The position numbers and the translations under genes are program-made. 64,000 bases of DNA from Chishuiella changwenlii (GTDB lineage: Bacteria; Bacteroidota; Bacteroidia; Flavobacteriales; Weeksellaceae), in the NCBI RefSeq assembly GCF_900142565.1, contig NZ_FRBH01000006.1, positions 62,001-126,000 of the forward strand, in the 5' to 3' direction. The notes under the pieces were generated by a model. It was not told the DNA's origin. It saw only the letters and a program-made list of their open reading frames with translations, and searched no databases. Below are positions 8,456 through 17,113 of this stretch, one piece after another; the first letter of the stretch is position 1; each line of letters begins with the position of its first letter.

Positions 8456-9490
8456 ATGAAACATACTTTGATTGCCATGTTGATGCTTTTTTCTACTCAA
8501 CAAATGAATGCACAAGAATTAAACTTACAATCGAACAAATTAAACGAAGGTATTCACGATTTTTCATTAAAATTAGAAGATCAAGATAAAAATGCAATAC
8601 TTCCTATTCGTGTTATAAAAGGAAAAAATGAAGGACCAGTTTTTACTATTATTGCTGGAGTACATGGATACGAATATCCTCCGATTATTGCTGTACAAGA
8701 ATTAATGAATGAAATTGATTATACGACATTAAAAGGAACAATAGTAATTGTACCAATTGCTAATACAGCATCTTTTAATGAACGTTCTGCATTCTACAAT
8801 CCAATTGACGGAAGAAATTTAAATACCACTTTTCCTGGAAAAGAAAACGGTACAATTACAGAACAAATTGCTTATCAAATAACGAATAAAATTATTCCAG
8901 TTTCAGATGTTTTATTGGACATTCATGCAGGAGATGCCAGTGAAGATTTAATTCCATTTATATGTTATTATAACGCTGAAGATTATGCTAAACAAACAGC
9001 AGAAGCAAAGAGATTAAGTGAAAATAGTGGTTTTGAAAATGTTGTTTCTTATTCTTACACATTAACAAAGAGCCAACCAGCTTTATATGCATTTAAGCAA
9101 GCAGTACAAGACGGGAAAGTAGCTTTAAGTATAGAGAGCGGGAAATTAGGAAATGTACAAAAAGAGTCTGTTGCAGAAATTAAAAATTCTGTTTATTTAA
9201 TGCTGAAAGATTTAAAAATGTACACTAAACAGAATTTAAAAACAGTAAAAAAGATTATAAATTATAATCAGCAAGCTTATATAAAATCAGATGTTCAAGG
9301 AATTTTTTATAGTAACTTAAAAGCTGGTGATGATGTAAAAGAAGGGCAAGTTGTTGGTTATGTTACAGACTTTTTTGGAAAGAAAATAAAAGAGTTTAAG
9401 TCACCTGTTACTGGAAAAATACTTTATAAAATAGGTACTCCACCAATTAATCCAAACGAAACAGTTTTCTGTATTGCTTATAAAAGTTAG
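8456..9490 (+). CDS. Succinylglutamate desuccinylase/aspartoacylase-family hydrolase, secreted
   Basis: A 344-residue zinc-dependent hydrolase of the M14-like AstE/AspA family, which cleaves N-acyl amino acids or related amides. A Sec signal peptide (MKHTLIAML...MNAQE, about 1-20) points to the periplasm, unlike the cytosolic AstE. Zinc-site residues are visible in AGVHGYEYPP (HxxE, about 69-78) and LLDIHAGDASEDL (about 158-170). The C-terminal 90 residues form a small beta domain (VKEGQVVGYVTDFFGKK) like that of AspA homologues. Substrate unknown. It is followed one base after its stop by a small zinc-ribbon gene. The hairpin at 8398-8453 sits in its immediate leader. Confidence 0.82.
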   Translation: MKHTLIAMLMLFSTQQMNAQELNLQSNKLNEGIHDFSLKLEDQDKNAILPIRVIKGKNEGPVFTIIAGVHGYEYPPIIAVQELMNEIDYTTLKGTIVIVPIANTASFNERSAFYNPIDGRNLNTTFPGKENGTITEQIAYQITNKIIPVSDVLLDIHAGDASEDLIPFICYYNAEDYAKQTAEAKRLSENSGFENVVSYSYTLTKSQPALYAFKQAVQDGKVALSIESGKLGNVQKESVAEIKNSVYLMLKDLKMYTKQNLKTVKKIINYNQQAYIKSDVQGIFYSNLKAGDDVKEGQVVGYVTDFFGKKIKEFKSPVTGKILYKIGTPPINPNETVFCIAYKS

Positions 9491-9491
9491 A

Positions 9492-9809
9492 ATGGGGTAT
9501 AAAAAGGTTTGTTTAACGTGTAAATTATCATTTAATCAATCTTTAAATATTGGTTCAGATGCGGTTTATACGTGTGCTAATTGTGGAAATTCTATGCACC
9601 TATTAACACATAGATTTAGACCACCTAGAAAGGATGATAGTAAAGGTTGGGAAGTTGTTGAGTTTCTGATTACAAACGGATTTTATTATCAGCATATTTT
9701 CAAAATTGAAAATGATGTTTTGACAAATGTCTACGAAGATTATCCTGTAAAATTAGCAGATGCAAAAGAGTTTGTAGAGAAATATAAAGAGCAATCAATA
9801 AAGGAATGA
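9492..9809 (+). CDS. Small zinc-ribbon protein
   Basis: A 105-residue cytoplasmic protein. The start at 9492 (MGYKKVCLTC) is chosen because it directly follows the upstream stop; an in-frame ATG at 9474 lies inside the previous gene. Two CxxC knuckles, CLTC near residue 7 and CANC near residue 28, make a zinc-ribbon head, followed by HRFRPPRKDD and a mixed alpha/beta tail. No function is recognised. It is probably cotranscribed with the hydrolase gene before it. Confidence 0.7.
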   Translation: MGYKKVCLTCKLSFNQSLNIGSDAVYTCANCGNSMHLLTHRFRPPRKDDSKGWEVVEFLITNGFYYQHIFKIENDVLTNVYEDYPVKLADAKEFVEKYKEQSIKE

Positions 9810-9897
9810 TTCTTTAATATCTAAAATATTTTAAAAAGAGCTCTACAATAAAAAAGACTACATCAATATGAAAGTAAAAATATATAATTAAAGATTA

Positions 9898-10326
9898 ATG
9901 GAAGTATTAATATATGGTTCTAGAGAAATAGACATTTTAGATGTAAGTATTTCTGACATTCTTAATGTTATAAATAAAGATTTTTCACTGAATTATTGGA
10001 GTGTCTTGTGGATTGAGGCTATTTCAAAATCTAATAAATTTAATATATTAGAAATAGAAGAAAATGTAAATAAAAAGAAAAATATCTTAAATTTTAATAA
10101 CAAAGATTTGATGATTTTTAATGAGAATATATCTATTTACAATGAACTATTTTTAATCGGTAATTATGAAAAAAATTATAATCCTATTCATAAAACAGAT
10201 GCAGATATTTTTGAAAATAATGATATTGCCATTGAACTAATAGATAATTCATTTTGGGTTATAAAAACAAAAAATATTGATTTAGTAAATTCATTAATGG
10301 AATTACCTAGAGCTAAAATAGAATAG
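9898..10326 (+). CDS. Hypothetical protein, AT-rich orphan
   Basis: I do not recognise this 142-residue protein. It is soluble, acidic, and very rich in Asn, Ile and Lys, with no signal peptide or membrane segment. It alternates beta-like strands (EVLIYGSREIDILDV at the start, NDIAIELIDNSFWVIKTKN near the end). Its base composition is more AT-rich than its neighbours, it has its own spacers on both sides, and it resembles in size the small immunity-type or accessory proteins of flavobacteria. Recent acquisition is possible. The 178 bp after it show nothing beyond AT-rich DNA and the next promoter region. Confidence 0.6.
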   Translation: MEVLIYGSREIDILDVSISDILNVINKDFSLNYWSVLWIEAISKSNKFNILEIEENVNKKKNILNFNNKDLMIFNENISIYNELFLIGNYEKNYNPIHKTDADIFENNDIAIELIDNSFWVIKTKNIDLVNSLMELPRAKIE

Positions 10327-10504
10327 CTTAGTATACAACATAAAAGACACGATTTTTAAACATTTAATAATCATATAAAAGCTTGAAATTGTTTTGTCTT
10401 TTCTTATTTATTTTTATATTTTTTTCAACAAAAGTGTAACTTTTTTTCATTTTATGTTACTTATAATAGATAACGTTAGAATATAATCTAGAAAAACTAT
10501 ATAA

Positions 10505-11827
10505 ATGAAGAAACTTCTTATGTCTGTTTTATTTGCAGGATCATTAGCTTTTGGTCAGCAAATAAAGTTTGATGAGTATACTTTACCAAATGGGTTACAT
10601 GTAATCCTTCATCAAGATAATTCGGCACCTGTAATTACAACGGGAGTAATGTATCATGTTGGCTCTAAAGATGAACAAGTAGGGAAAACAGGTTTCGCGC
10701 ATTTCTTTGAGCATTTATTATTTGAAGGAACTGAGAACATAAAAAGAGGAGAATGGTTTAAAATCGTTTCTGCTAATGGAGGTTCTAATAATGCAAATAC
10801 AACAACAGATAGAACGTATTACTACGAGACATTTCCATCAAATAACTTAGAATTAGGTTTATGGATGGAGTCTGATCGTTTAAGACAACCAATTATTAAT
10901 CAAATTGGTGTAAACACACAAAAAGAAGTTGTACAAGAAGAAAAACGTTCTCGTTTAGATAATCAACCTTATGGAAGATTTTCTTACGGAGAAGCTGTAA
11001 ATCCTCATGTATTTAAGAAAAGTGGATACCGTTGGAGTGTTATTGGATCTTTTGAAGATTTAAGTAATGCAAAATTAGAAGATTTTCAACATTTTAGTAA
11101 ACAATATTATGTGCCAAATAATGCTGTTTTAGTTGTTGCGGGAGATTTTAAAAAGGATGAAGCAAAGAAATTAATTGAAAAATATTTTGCAGTAATTCCT
11201 CGTGGAAATGATGTTGTAAAAACAGTAATTAAGGAAGATCCAATTACGCAAGAAGTTCGCGCAACAGAATATGATTCTAATATCCAAATTCCTTTATTAG
11301 CAATTAATTACCGTACAGCAGATAACAAATCTAAGGATGCTTATGCATTAGAAATGTTATCAAGTTATTTAACGGGAGGAAAATCATCTGTTTTATACAA
11401 GAAATATGTAGACGAGAAAAAAGAAGCATTACAAATCTTCGCTTTCAATCGTCAAATGGAAGATTACGGAATTTATTCAATCGGAATTTTACCTCAAGGA
11501 GATGTTCCGTTAGATAAGTTAGAAAAAGACTTACAACTAGACATAGAGAAAGTACAAAAAGATTTAATCTCAGAAGAAGATTATCAAAAAATATTAAATG
11601 GAGTTGAAAATGATTTTGTTTCATCAAAATCAGGTGTTCAAAATATAGCGCATGCTTTGGCTGATGCTTATATGTTGGGAGGAGATACGAATAAAATCAA
11701 CGATGAATTGAAAATTTATCAATCTGTATCAAGAGAAGATATCAGAAATGTTGCTAAGAAGTATCTAAATAAAAATCAACGTGTAATTATTAACTATTTA
11801 CCAGAATCTAAAAAAGCTGCTAAGTAA
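10505..11827 (+). CDS. M16-family zinc protease, catalytic subunit, periplasmic
   Basis: A 440-residue secreted protease of the pitrilysin/M16B type. A signal peptide (about 1-18, ending LAFGQQ) sends it to the periplasm. The inverted zinc motif HxxEH is HFFEH (H66, E69, H70), with the distal glutamate in the NTQKEVVQEEKRSR helix about 76 residues later. The second half is the non-catalytic M16 domain. The next gene, 15 bp on, encodes an M16 protein without HxxEH; such pairs form heterodimers in which one subunit supplies zinc and the other an R/Y pair. Substrates are probably small peptides. Confidence 0.92.
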   Translation: MKKLLMSVLFAGSLAFGQQIKFDEYTLPNGLHVILHQDNSAPVITTGVMYHVGSKDEQVGKTGFAHFFEHLLFEGTENIKRGEWFKIVSANGGSNNANTTTDRTYYYETFPSNNLELGLWMESDRLRQPIINQIGVNTQKEVVQEEKRSRLDNQPYGRFSYGEAVNPHVFKKSGYRWSVIGSFEDLSNAKLEDFQHFSKQYYVPNNAVLVVAGDFKKDEAKKLIEKYFAVIPRGNDVVKTVIKEDPITQEVRATEYDSNIQIPLLAINYRTADNKSKDAYALEMLSSYLTGGKSSVLYKKYVDEKKEALQIFAFNRQMEDYGIYSIGILPQGDVPLDKLEKDLQLDIEKVQKDLISEEDYQKILNGVENDFVSSKSGVQNIAHALADAYMLGGDTNKINDELKIYQSVSREDIRNVAKKYLNKNQRVIINYLPESKKAAK

Positions 11828-11842
11828 AAAACAACTGAAATT

Positions 11843-13885
11843 ATGAAAACAAAAATATTATCACTTGCAATCGCATTCATGGCAGTTAGTTTAAATGCGC
11901 AGGTTACGATTCCAATGCCTAAACCAGGTCCAGCACCAACGATTAATTTAGGAAAATCAAACGAATTCAAATTAAAAAATGGATTAACGATTATTGTTGT
12001 TGAGAATAATAAATTACCAAGAGTATCAGCTACATTAACAATAGATAATCCTCCTTTTGCATTAAACGCAAAAAAGGGAGCAGAATCTCTTTTAAGTGAA
12101 ATGTTAGGAACTGGAACAAAAACGAAATCGAAAGATGAGTTTAATAAGCGTATCGAGTTTCTTGGAGCAAGAGTTAACTTTTGGGAAGAAGGAGCTTCTG
12201 CAAGCTCATTAACTAAATATTTCAACGAAATTTTTGGTTATATGGCAGATGGAGCAATTAATCCTAACTTTACTGAAAAGGAATTTGCAGATGTAAAAAA
12301 ACGTTACATCGAAGGATTAAAATCTAACGAGAAATCTGTAGAAAGTGCAGCTTCTCGTGTTTCGAATATTTTGGTTTATGGAAAAGGAAATCCTTTTGCA
12401 GAATTTGACACACCAGAACAAATCGAAAAAATTACACTACAAGACGTTAAAGATTACTACAATACCTATTACAAACCAAACAATGCTTACTTAATTGTTG
12501 TTGGAGATATTTCAACAAAAGACGTTAAGAAATTAGCAGAGAAAAATTTTAATTCTTGGCAAACTGGAAACTTGACAATTCCAGCTTTCCCTAAAGTTGC
12601 AGAAGTAACAAAAACTGAATTAAACGCGATTAATATGCCAAATGCAGTACAATCTGTTGTTTCGGTATCTTATCCAGTTCAATTAACAAAGAATGATCCT
12701 GATTATTATGCAGCACAAATTGCATCTACAATTTTAGGAGGAGATTTCAATTCTAAATTAAACATGAATCTTCGTGAGGCTCACGGATGGACTTATGGAG
12801 CTCGTGGAGGAGTTTCAGATTCTCGTTTCATTGGACGTTTCAATACAAATGCAACTGTTCGTAACGAGGTAACAGATTCTGCTGTTATCGAAACAATGAA
12901 AGAGATTAAAGGAATGACGCTAAACAAAATCGATCAAAAAACATTGAATGATGTAAAAGCGAAATTCTTAGGAAACTTTATTCTTACATTAGAGCGTCCA
13001 GAAACTGTAGCAACACAAGCATTAACAAAGAAAACAAATAAATTATCTGATAATTTTTATGCTGATTATATTAAAAATATAAATGCTGTAACAGTTGATG
13101 ATGTATTACGTGTTTCTAAAAAATATTTCCGTCCAGATCAAGCTAAAATTAATATTACTGGAAAGTTAGAGCAAATAGGACCAGGATTAGAAAAATTAGG
13201 ATACCCTATTACTTATTATGATGCTTACGGAAATAAAACAGATAAACCTGTTTCTGGTGCTAAAACAACAAATGTTACTGTTGCTCAAGTAACAGACAGT
13301 TACTTAAAAGCAATTGGTGGAGCGGATAAAGTAAAAGCTGTAAAATCATTGTCTCAAAAAGGAAAAATTGAAACAATGGGGATTAGCGGTGATTATACTA
13401 GAAAAGATGCAGCGCCAAACAAAACAGCAACATCATTCAGCATTCAAGGAATGACAGTGAAACAAGTTTTTGATGGTGTGAATGGTTATGTTAATATGGG
13501 ACAAAAGATGGATTTGCCAGCAGAAATGACAGCTCCTCTTAAGAAAACAAATACTTTATTTGTTCCTTTATCAGAAGGTTATAAAACTGCAAAGGTTGAA
13601 GGTGTAGTTACAGAAAATGGAGTAGAATATTACAAAGTTGTAGCTTCAGAAATAGATCGTGTAGATTTTTATGACGTTAAAACAGGATTACTAGCCAAAT
13701 CAGAACAAAAAATGAAATCTCCACAAGGAGATATGGTAACAACAACTGTTAATAAATTGTACAAACCATTTGGAGGAGTTTTAATTCCTACAGAAGTATT
13801 AACTGAAATGGGACCACAAACAATGAAAGTTGTTATAGAATCAGCAGAAGTAAACAAAAATGTAACGGAAGCAGATTTTAAATAA
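11843..13885 (+). CDS. M16-family protein, non-catalytic partner with C-terminal extension
   Basis: A 680-residue secreted protein (signal peptide ending VSLNAQV, about 20). The position of HxxEH holds a KKGAESLLSEML-type sequence, so zinc binding is lost. The R/Y loop typical of the partner subunit is kept (HGWTYGARGG, about 314-323). After two M16 domains (about 40-470) there is an extra region of some 200 residues, from about 475. It contains LKAIGGADKVKAVKS, FDGVNGYVNMG and VDFYDVKTGLLAKSE, and looks like the LolA/outer-membrane lipoprotein-sorting type fold seen in Bacteroidota proteins. It is cotranscribed with the catalytic subunit and ends at a strong terminator. Confidence 0.88.
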   Translation: MKTKILSLAIAFMAVSLNAQVTIPMPKPGPAPTINLGKSNEFKLKNGLTIIVVENNKLPRVSATLTIDNPPFALNAKKGAESLLSEMLGTGTKTKSKDEFNKRIEFLGARVNFWEEGASASSLTKYFNEIFGYMADGAINPNFTEKEFADVKKRYIEGLKSNEKSVESAASRVSNILVYGKGNPFAEFDTPEQIEKITLQDVKDYYNTYYKPNNAYLIVVGDISTKDVKKLAEKNFNSWQTGNLTIPAFPKVAEVTKTELNAINMPNAVQSVVSVSYPVQLTKNDPDYYAAQIASTILGGDFNSKLNMNLREAHGWTYGARGGVSDSRFIGRFNTNATVRNEVTDSAVIETMKEIKGMTLNKIDQKTLNDVKAKFLGNFILTLERPETVATQALTKKTNKLSDNFYADYIKNINAVTVDDVLRVSKKYFRPDQAKINITGKLEQIGPGLEKLGYPITYYDAYGNKTDKPVSGAKTTNVTVAQVTDSYLKAIGGADKVKAVKSLSQKGKIETMGISGDYTRKDAAPNKTATSFSIQGMTVKQVFDGVNGYVNMGQKMDLPAEMTAPLKKTNTLFVPLSEGYKTAKVEGVVTENGVEYYKVVASEIDRVDFYDVKTGLLAKSEQKMKSPQGDMVTTTVNKLYKPFGGVLIPTEVLTEMGPQTMKVVIESAEVNKNVTEADFK

Positions 13886-13920
13886 GAATTAATTCTTTTT
13901 AAATATTTTTCAGAAGAAAG

Positions 13921-13949
13921 GCAATCCAATTTTTGGATTGCTTTTTTTT
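13921..13949 (+). terminator. Terminator of the M16 operon
   Basis: A perfect 9-bp stem GCAATCCAA/TTGGATTGC with a TTT loop, followed by eight T residues. Confidence 0.9.
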
Positions 13950-14055
13950 ATTTCAGATGGTATTTTCAATCCATAATAAAATGCTATTTTTGAGAAAAAT
14001 TTGTAATAGAAGTTGTTTAAACTTTTTTAAGATTTATATTTTTTTCAATCCTAAG

Positions 14056-14124
14056 TGTCATTCTGAGCCTGTCGAAGAATAATTAAAGAGTTATATAAAA
14101 TGTTTCGACAAGCTCAACATGACA
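14056..14124 (+). repeat. REP-like inverted repeat element
   Basis: The left arm begins TGTCATTCTGAGCCTGTCGA at 14056. The right arm, ending at 14124, begins TTTCGACAAGCTCAACATGA. The two are near-complete reverse complements around an AT-rich loop. Same family as 2926-3009 and 43292-43315. The rest of the 321-bp gap 13886-14206 holds only the M16 terminator and AT-rich leader of menB. Confidence 0.8.
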
Positions 14125-14206
14125 AAGCATTGTAAAAATAGGGTCTAATTAAAAAATTATTGAATAAGATAATTTGTTTAAACAATCTCATAAATAAAAG
14201 AAATAT

Positions 14207-15040
14207 ATGGCAACTATAAATTGGCAAACAGTAAAAGAATACGAAGATATCACGTTTAAAAAGTGCGATGGAGTAATGCGTATTGCATTTAATCGTCCAG
14301 AAGTTCGTAATGCTTTTCGTCCAAAAACAGTTTTCGAATTGTTAGATGCTTTTCAATTAGCAGAAGAAGACAGAGAAGTTGGTGTAATCTTATTAACAGG
14401 AGAAGGGCCATCTGCAAAAGACGGAGGATGGGCATTTTGTTCTGGAGGAGATCAACGCGTTCGTGGAGCAAAAGGTTATGAAGGACAAGACGGTGTTGGA
14501 CGTTTAAATATCTTAGAGGTACAACGTTTAATTCGTTTTTCAACTAAAGTTGTTGTAGCTGTTGTAAATGGTTGGGCGGTAGGTGGAGGTCATTCATTAC
14601 ATGTTGTTTGTGATATGACTTTAGCTTCTAAAGAACATGCTATTTTTAAACAAACAGATGCAGACGTAGCTTCTTTTGATGGTGGATATGGTTCGGCTTA
14701 TTTAGCAAAACAAGTAGGACAAAAACGTGCACGTGAAATTTTCTTTCTTGGATTAAATTATTCTGCACAAGAAGCATACGATATGGGAATGGTTAATTTA
14801 GTAATTCCTCACGAAGAATTAGAGCAAGTTGCATTTGACTGGGCTCAGGAAATTTTAACAAAATCTCCTACAGCAATAAAAATGTTGAAGTATGCATTTA
14901 ATTTAGTAGATGATGGTTTAGTTGGACAGCAAATATTTGCAGGAGAAACAACACGTTTTGCTTACGGAACAGAAGAAGCTGTAGAAGGAAGAAACGCGTT
15001 TTTAGAAAAACGTCCAAGAGATTTCTCTAAATTTAGATAA
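14207..15040 (+). CDS. menB: 1,4-dihydroxy-2-naphthoyl-CoA synthase
   Basis: A 277-residue crotonase-fold enzyme that closes the naphthoquinone ring in menaquinone biosynthesis (o-succinylbenzoyl-CoA to DHNA-CoA). MenB hallmarks are the N-terminal RIAFNRPEVRNAFRPKTV (about 25-42), the oxyanion loop FCSGGDQRVRG (about 84-94), GWAVGGGHSLHVVCDMTLAS (about 122-141), the DGGYGSAYLAKQVGQKRARE block, and the C-terminal EKRPRDFSKFR tail that is specific to MenB among crotonases. It stands alone here; other men genes are not in the window. Confidence 0.96.
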   Translation: MATINWQTVKEYEDITFKKCDGVMRIAFNRPEVRNAFRPKTVFELLDAFQLAEEDREVGVILLTGEGPSAKDGGWAFCSGGDQRVRGAKGYEGQDGVGRLNILEVQRLIRFSTKVVVAVVNGWAVGGGHSLHVVCDMTLASKEHAIFKQTDADVASFDGGYGSAYLAKQVGQKRAREIFFLGLNYSAQEAYDMGMVNLVIPHEELEQVAFDWAQEILTKSPTAIKMLKYAFNLVDDGLVGQQIFAGETTRFAYGTEEAVEGRNAFLEKRPRDFSKFR

Positions 15041-15066
15041 TCACAATAATTTTGATTAACATATTT

Positions 15067-15096
15067 AAAGCGATACTTTTTAGTATCGCTTTTTTA
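15067..15096 (+). terminator. Terminator after menB
   Basis: AAAGCGATAC pairs with GTATCGCTTT around TTTTTTA, followed by a T run. Confidence 0.88.
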
Positions 15097-15164
15097 ATTA
15101 ATTATTTTTACGAAATAAAGACAAACAATATCTTTTTCTATTATGTTAATAATATTCTTAGAAT

Positions 15165-15172
15165 TACATTTG
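15165..15172 (+). promoter_or_regulatory. -7 element (TACATTTG) for the LytS/LytTR operon
   Basis: TANNTTTG match 16 bp before the ATG at 15188; implies a leader of about 10 nt. Confidence 0.5.
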
Positions 15173-15187
15173 TTGTAAATATTTAAT

Positions 15188-16303
15188 GTGTTTAAACAGA
15201 GAAAATATAAAATAAGGAATCAGAAAATTATTTCAGCTACAAAGAAACGATTTGTTTTATGGTTTATAGCTTTTATAACTTATTCAGTTTTTGCGTATCT
15301 TATAGATCCATTTAATCCAGATTTATATGATTTTCATCAAAAAACGATAGGAGATTTATTAATAGATTTTTTTTATGGTTTAGTTTTTTCTGCAATAATT
15401 GTTGAGGTAAGTATATTTATTGATAATATGCTAATTAAATATCTTCCGTGGAAGAATTGGAATACTAAAAGGTTAATTATACAATGTATATTTCAGATAT
15501 TAGGAAGTATTCTTTTTGTTATTTCTTCATTAGCTTTTTTCGATTATATATTTGGTTGGTTACAAAATCTTAGTTACAAAGAAGAGTACACCATAATTGC
15601 TCAATCATTAGCATCAAATATTATTGTATCACTTTTAATCAGCACATTTAATACAGTAGATTATCTGGTGTATAATTGGAAAAAAACAGAATTATTAGTT
15701 TCTCAACATAAATTAAAAGTTTCCGAACATAAACAAGCGGCAACAGAAGCAGAGCTTCAGGCGATTAAATTGCAGATAGATCCACATTTTATTTTCAATA
15801 GTTTAAGTGTATTATCAGAACTTATTTTAAAAGATCAAAAACTTGGATACGAGTACTCAGAAAGTTTTGCGAAAGTTTACCGTTATTTACTCGTAAACTC
15901 TAAAAAAGATGCTGTAACATTAGAAGAGGAACTAAAATTTCTAGATTCTTATATTTATTTAATTTCGAAAAGATTTGAAGATGGTGTAGATTTTAAAATA
16001 GATATAGCATCTAATTATAAGAAGTTTTCACTTCCTCCATTGGCATTACAGTTTTTAGTAGAAAATGCCTTAAAACACAACCAAACTTCAAAGAAAAATC
16101 CACTTATTATAAAAATTTACACAGAAAATGATAATTATTTAATTGTAGAAAATAATTTAATTCCATTGGTTAATAAAAAAGAATTATCAGGATTTGGATT
16201 AAAAAATTTAATGAAAAGATTTGAATTTTTTGGAGATAAAAAAGTGATTATTTTAAACGATCAGAAAGATTATATAGCAAAAATACCATTACATGAAAAT
16301 TAA
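15188..16303 (+). CDS. LytS-type sensor histidine kinase
   Basis: A 371-residue membrane kinase of the His_kinase (LytS/YehU) class. Four predicted membrane helices lie in the first 170 residues, with no large extracellular sensor domain. A coiled stretch (SQHKLKVSEHKQAATEAELQ) leads to the phosphoacceptor box LKLQIDPHFIFNSL-like (AIKLQIDPHFIFNSL, about 193-207; His about 200). The ATPase part has the N box LQFLVENALKHNQ and G box SGFGLKNLMKRF. It overlaps the response regulator gene by 11 bp, so the two are translationally coupled. The signal is unknown. Confidence 0.92.
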   Translation: MFKQRKYKIRNQKIISATKKRFVLWFIAFITYSVFAYLIDPFNPDLYDFHQKTIGDLLIDFFYGLVFSAIIVEVSIFIDNMLIKYLPWKNWNTKRLIIQCIFQILGSILFVISSLAFFDYIFGWLQNLSYKEEYTIIAQSLASNIIVSLLISTFNTVDYLVYNWKKTELLVSQHKLKVSEHKQAATEAELQAIKLQIDPHFIFNSLSVLSELILKDQKLGYEYSESFAKVYRYLLVNSKKDAVTLEEELKFLDSYIYLISKRFEDGVDFKIDIASNYKKFSLPPLALQFLVENALKHNQTSKKNPLIIKIYTENDNYLIVENNLIPLVNKKELSGFGLKNLMKRFEFFGDKKVIILNDQKDYIAKIPLHEN

Positions 16304-17057
16304 TACAGTTCTTATTGTAGAAGACGAAAAACCAAATTCGGATAGGTTACAAAGATTGCTTTTAAGTATTAGACCAAATATCGAAATACTATCGGTAGAG
16401 GACTCTATTTCTTCTACAGTTAATTGGTTAAAAAATAATGAGCATCCAGATATTCTTTTTATGGATGTACGACTTTCAGATGGATTAAGTTTCGAAATTT
16501 TTAATAAAGTTGAATTTAATAGTCCAGTTATTTTTACAACTGCGTACGATGAATATGCTGTAAGAGCTTTTAAATATAACAGTATAGATTATTTATTGAA
16601 ACCAATAGAAGCAGAAATGCTAGAAGAGTCTTTAAAGAAATATGAAAACTTTTTTGAGATGGTTCCTTTAGTGAGTATGGCTATTGAAGGAGTCGTAAAT
16701 TATATACAGACAAAAGAGTATAGAAAGCGTTTTCTTTTATCATACAGAGATGGTTACAAAACAATTCTAACACAAGATATCCTTTATTTTTATACAGAAA
16801 ATGGAATAAGTAAAGGCGTACTTTTAAATGGGCAAACAGAAATTATTCCTCAAACCTTAGAAGAATTAGAAAAACAATTGGATCCAACTCAGTTTTTTAG
16901 AGCCAATAGACAATTCATTGTTCATATAGATTCTGTTAAGCAAATATCTAATTATTTTAATGGAAAATTAAAAGTAGAATTAAAAAAAGCTCCAGAAATG
17001 GAAGTGATTGTAAGTAGAGAAAAGTCATCTTTATTTAAATCTTGGATGGATTATTAG
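16293..17057 (+). CDS. LytTR-family response regulator
   Basis: A 254-residue regulator with a receiver domain (1-125; acidic pocket E10/D11, phosphoacceptor D58 in ILFMDVRLSD, switch Thr in FTTAYDEYAV, Lys in YLLKPIEAEML). A C-terminal LytTR DNA-binding domain follows (about 145-254; FLLSYRDGYKTIL, ANRQFIVHIDSVKQI). It pairs with the kinase gene that it overlaps. The outer-membrane barrel gene facing it and the RND operon beyond are candidate targets by position only. A shared terminator follows. Confidence 0.93.
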   Translation: MKINTVLIVEDEKPNSDRLQRLLLSIRPNIEILSVEDSISSTVNWLKNNEHPDILFMDVRLSDGLSFEIFNKVEFNSPVIFTTAYDEYAVRAFKYNSIDYLLKPIEAEMLEESLKKYENFFEMVPLVSMAIEGVVNYIQTKEYRKRFLLSYRDGYKTILTQDILYFYTENGISKGVLLNGQTEIIPQTLEELEKQLDPTQFFRANRQFIVHIDSVKQISNYFNGKLKVELKKAPEMEVIVSREKSSLFKSWMDY

Positions 17058-17065
17058 AAAAAAAA

Positions 17066-17100
17066 ACGCCTCATTGTATTTTACAATGAGGCGTAATTTT
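17066..17100. terminator. Bidirectional terminator between convergent genes
   Basis: A perfect 13-bp stem ACGCCTCATTGTA/TACAATGAGGCGT with a TTT loop; A run on the left, T run on the right. It serves the response regulator (+) and the barrel gene (-). Confidence 0.92.
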
Positions 17101-17113
17101 TTATACTTTAAAT

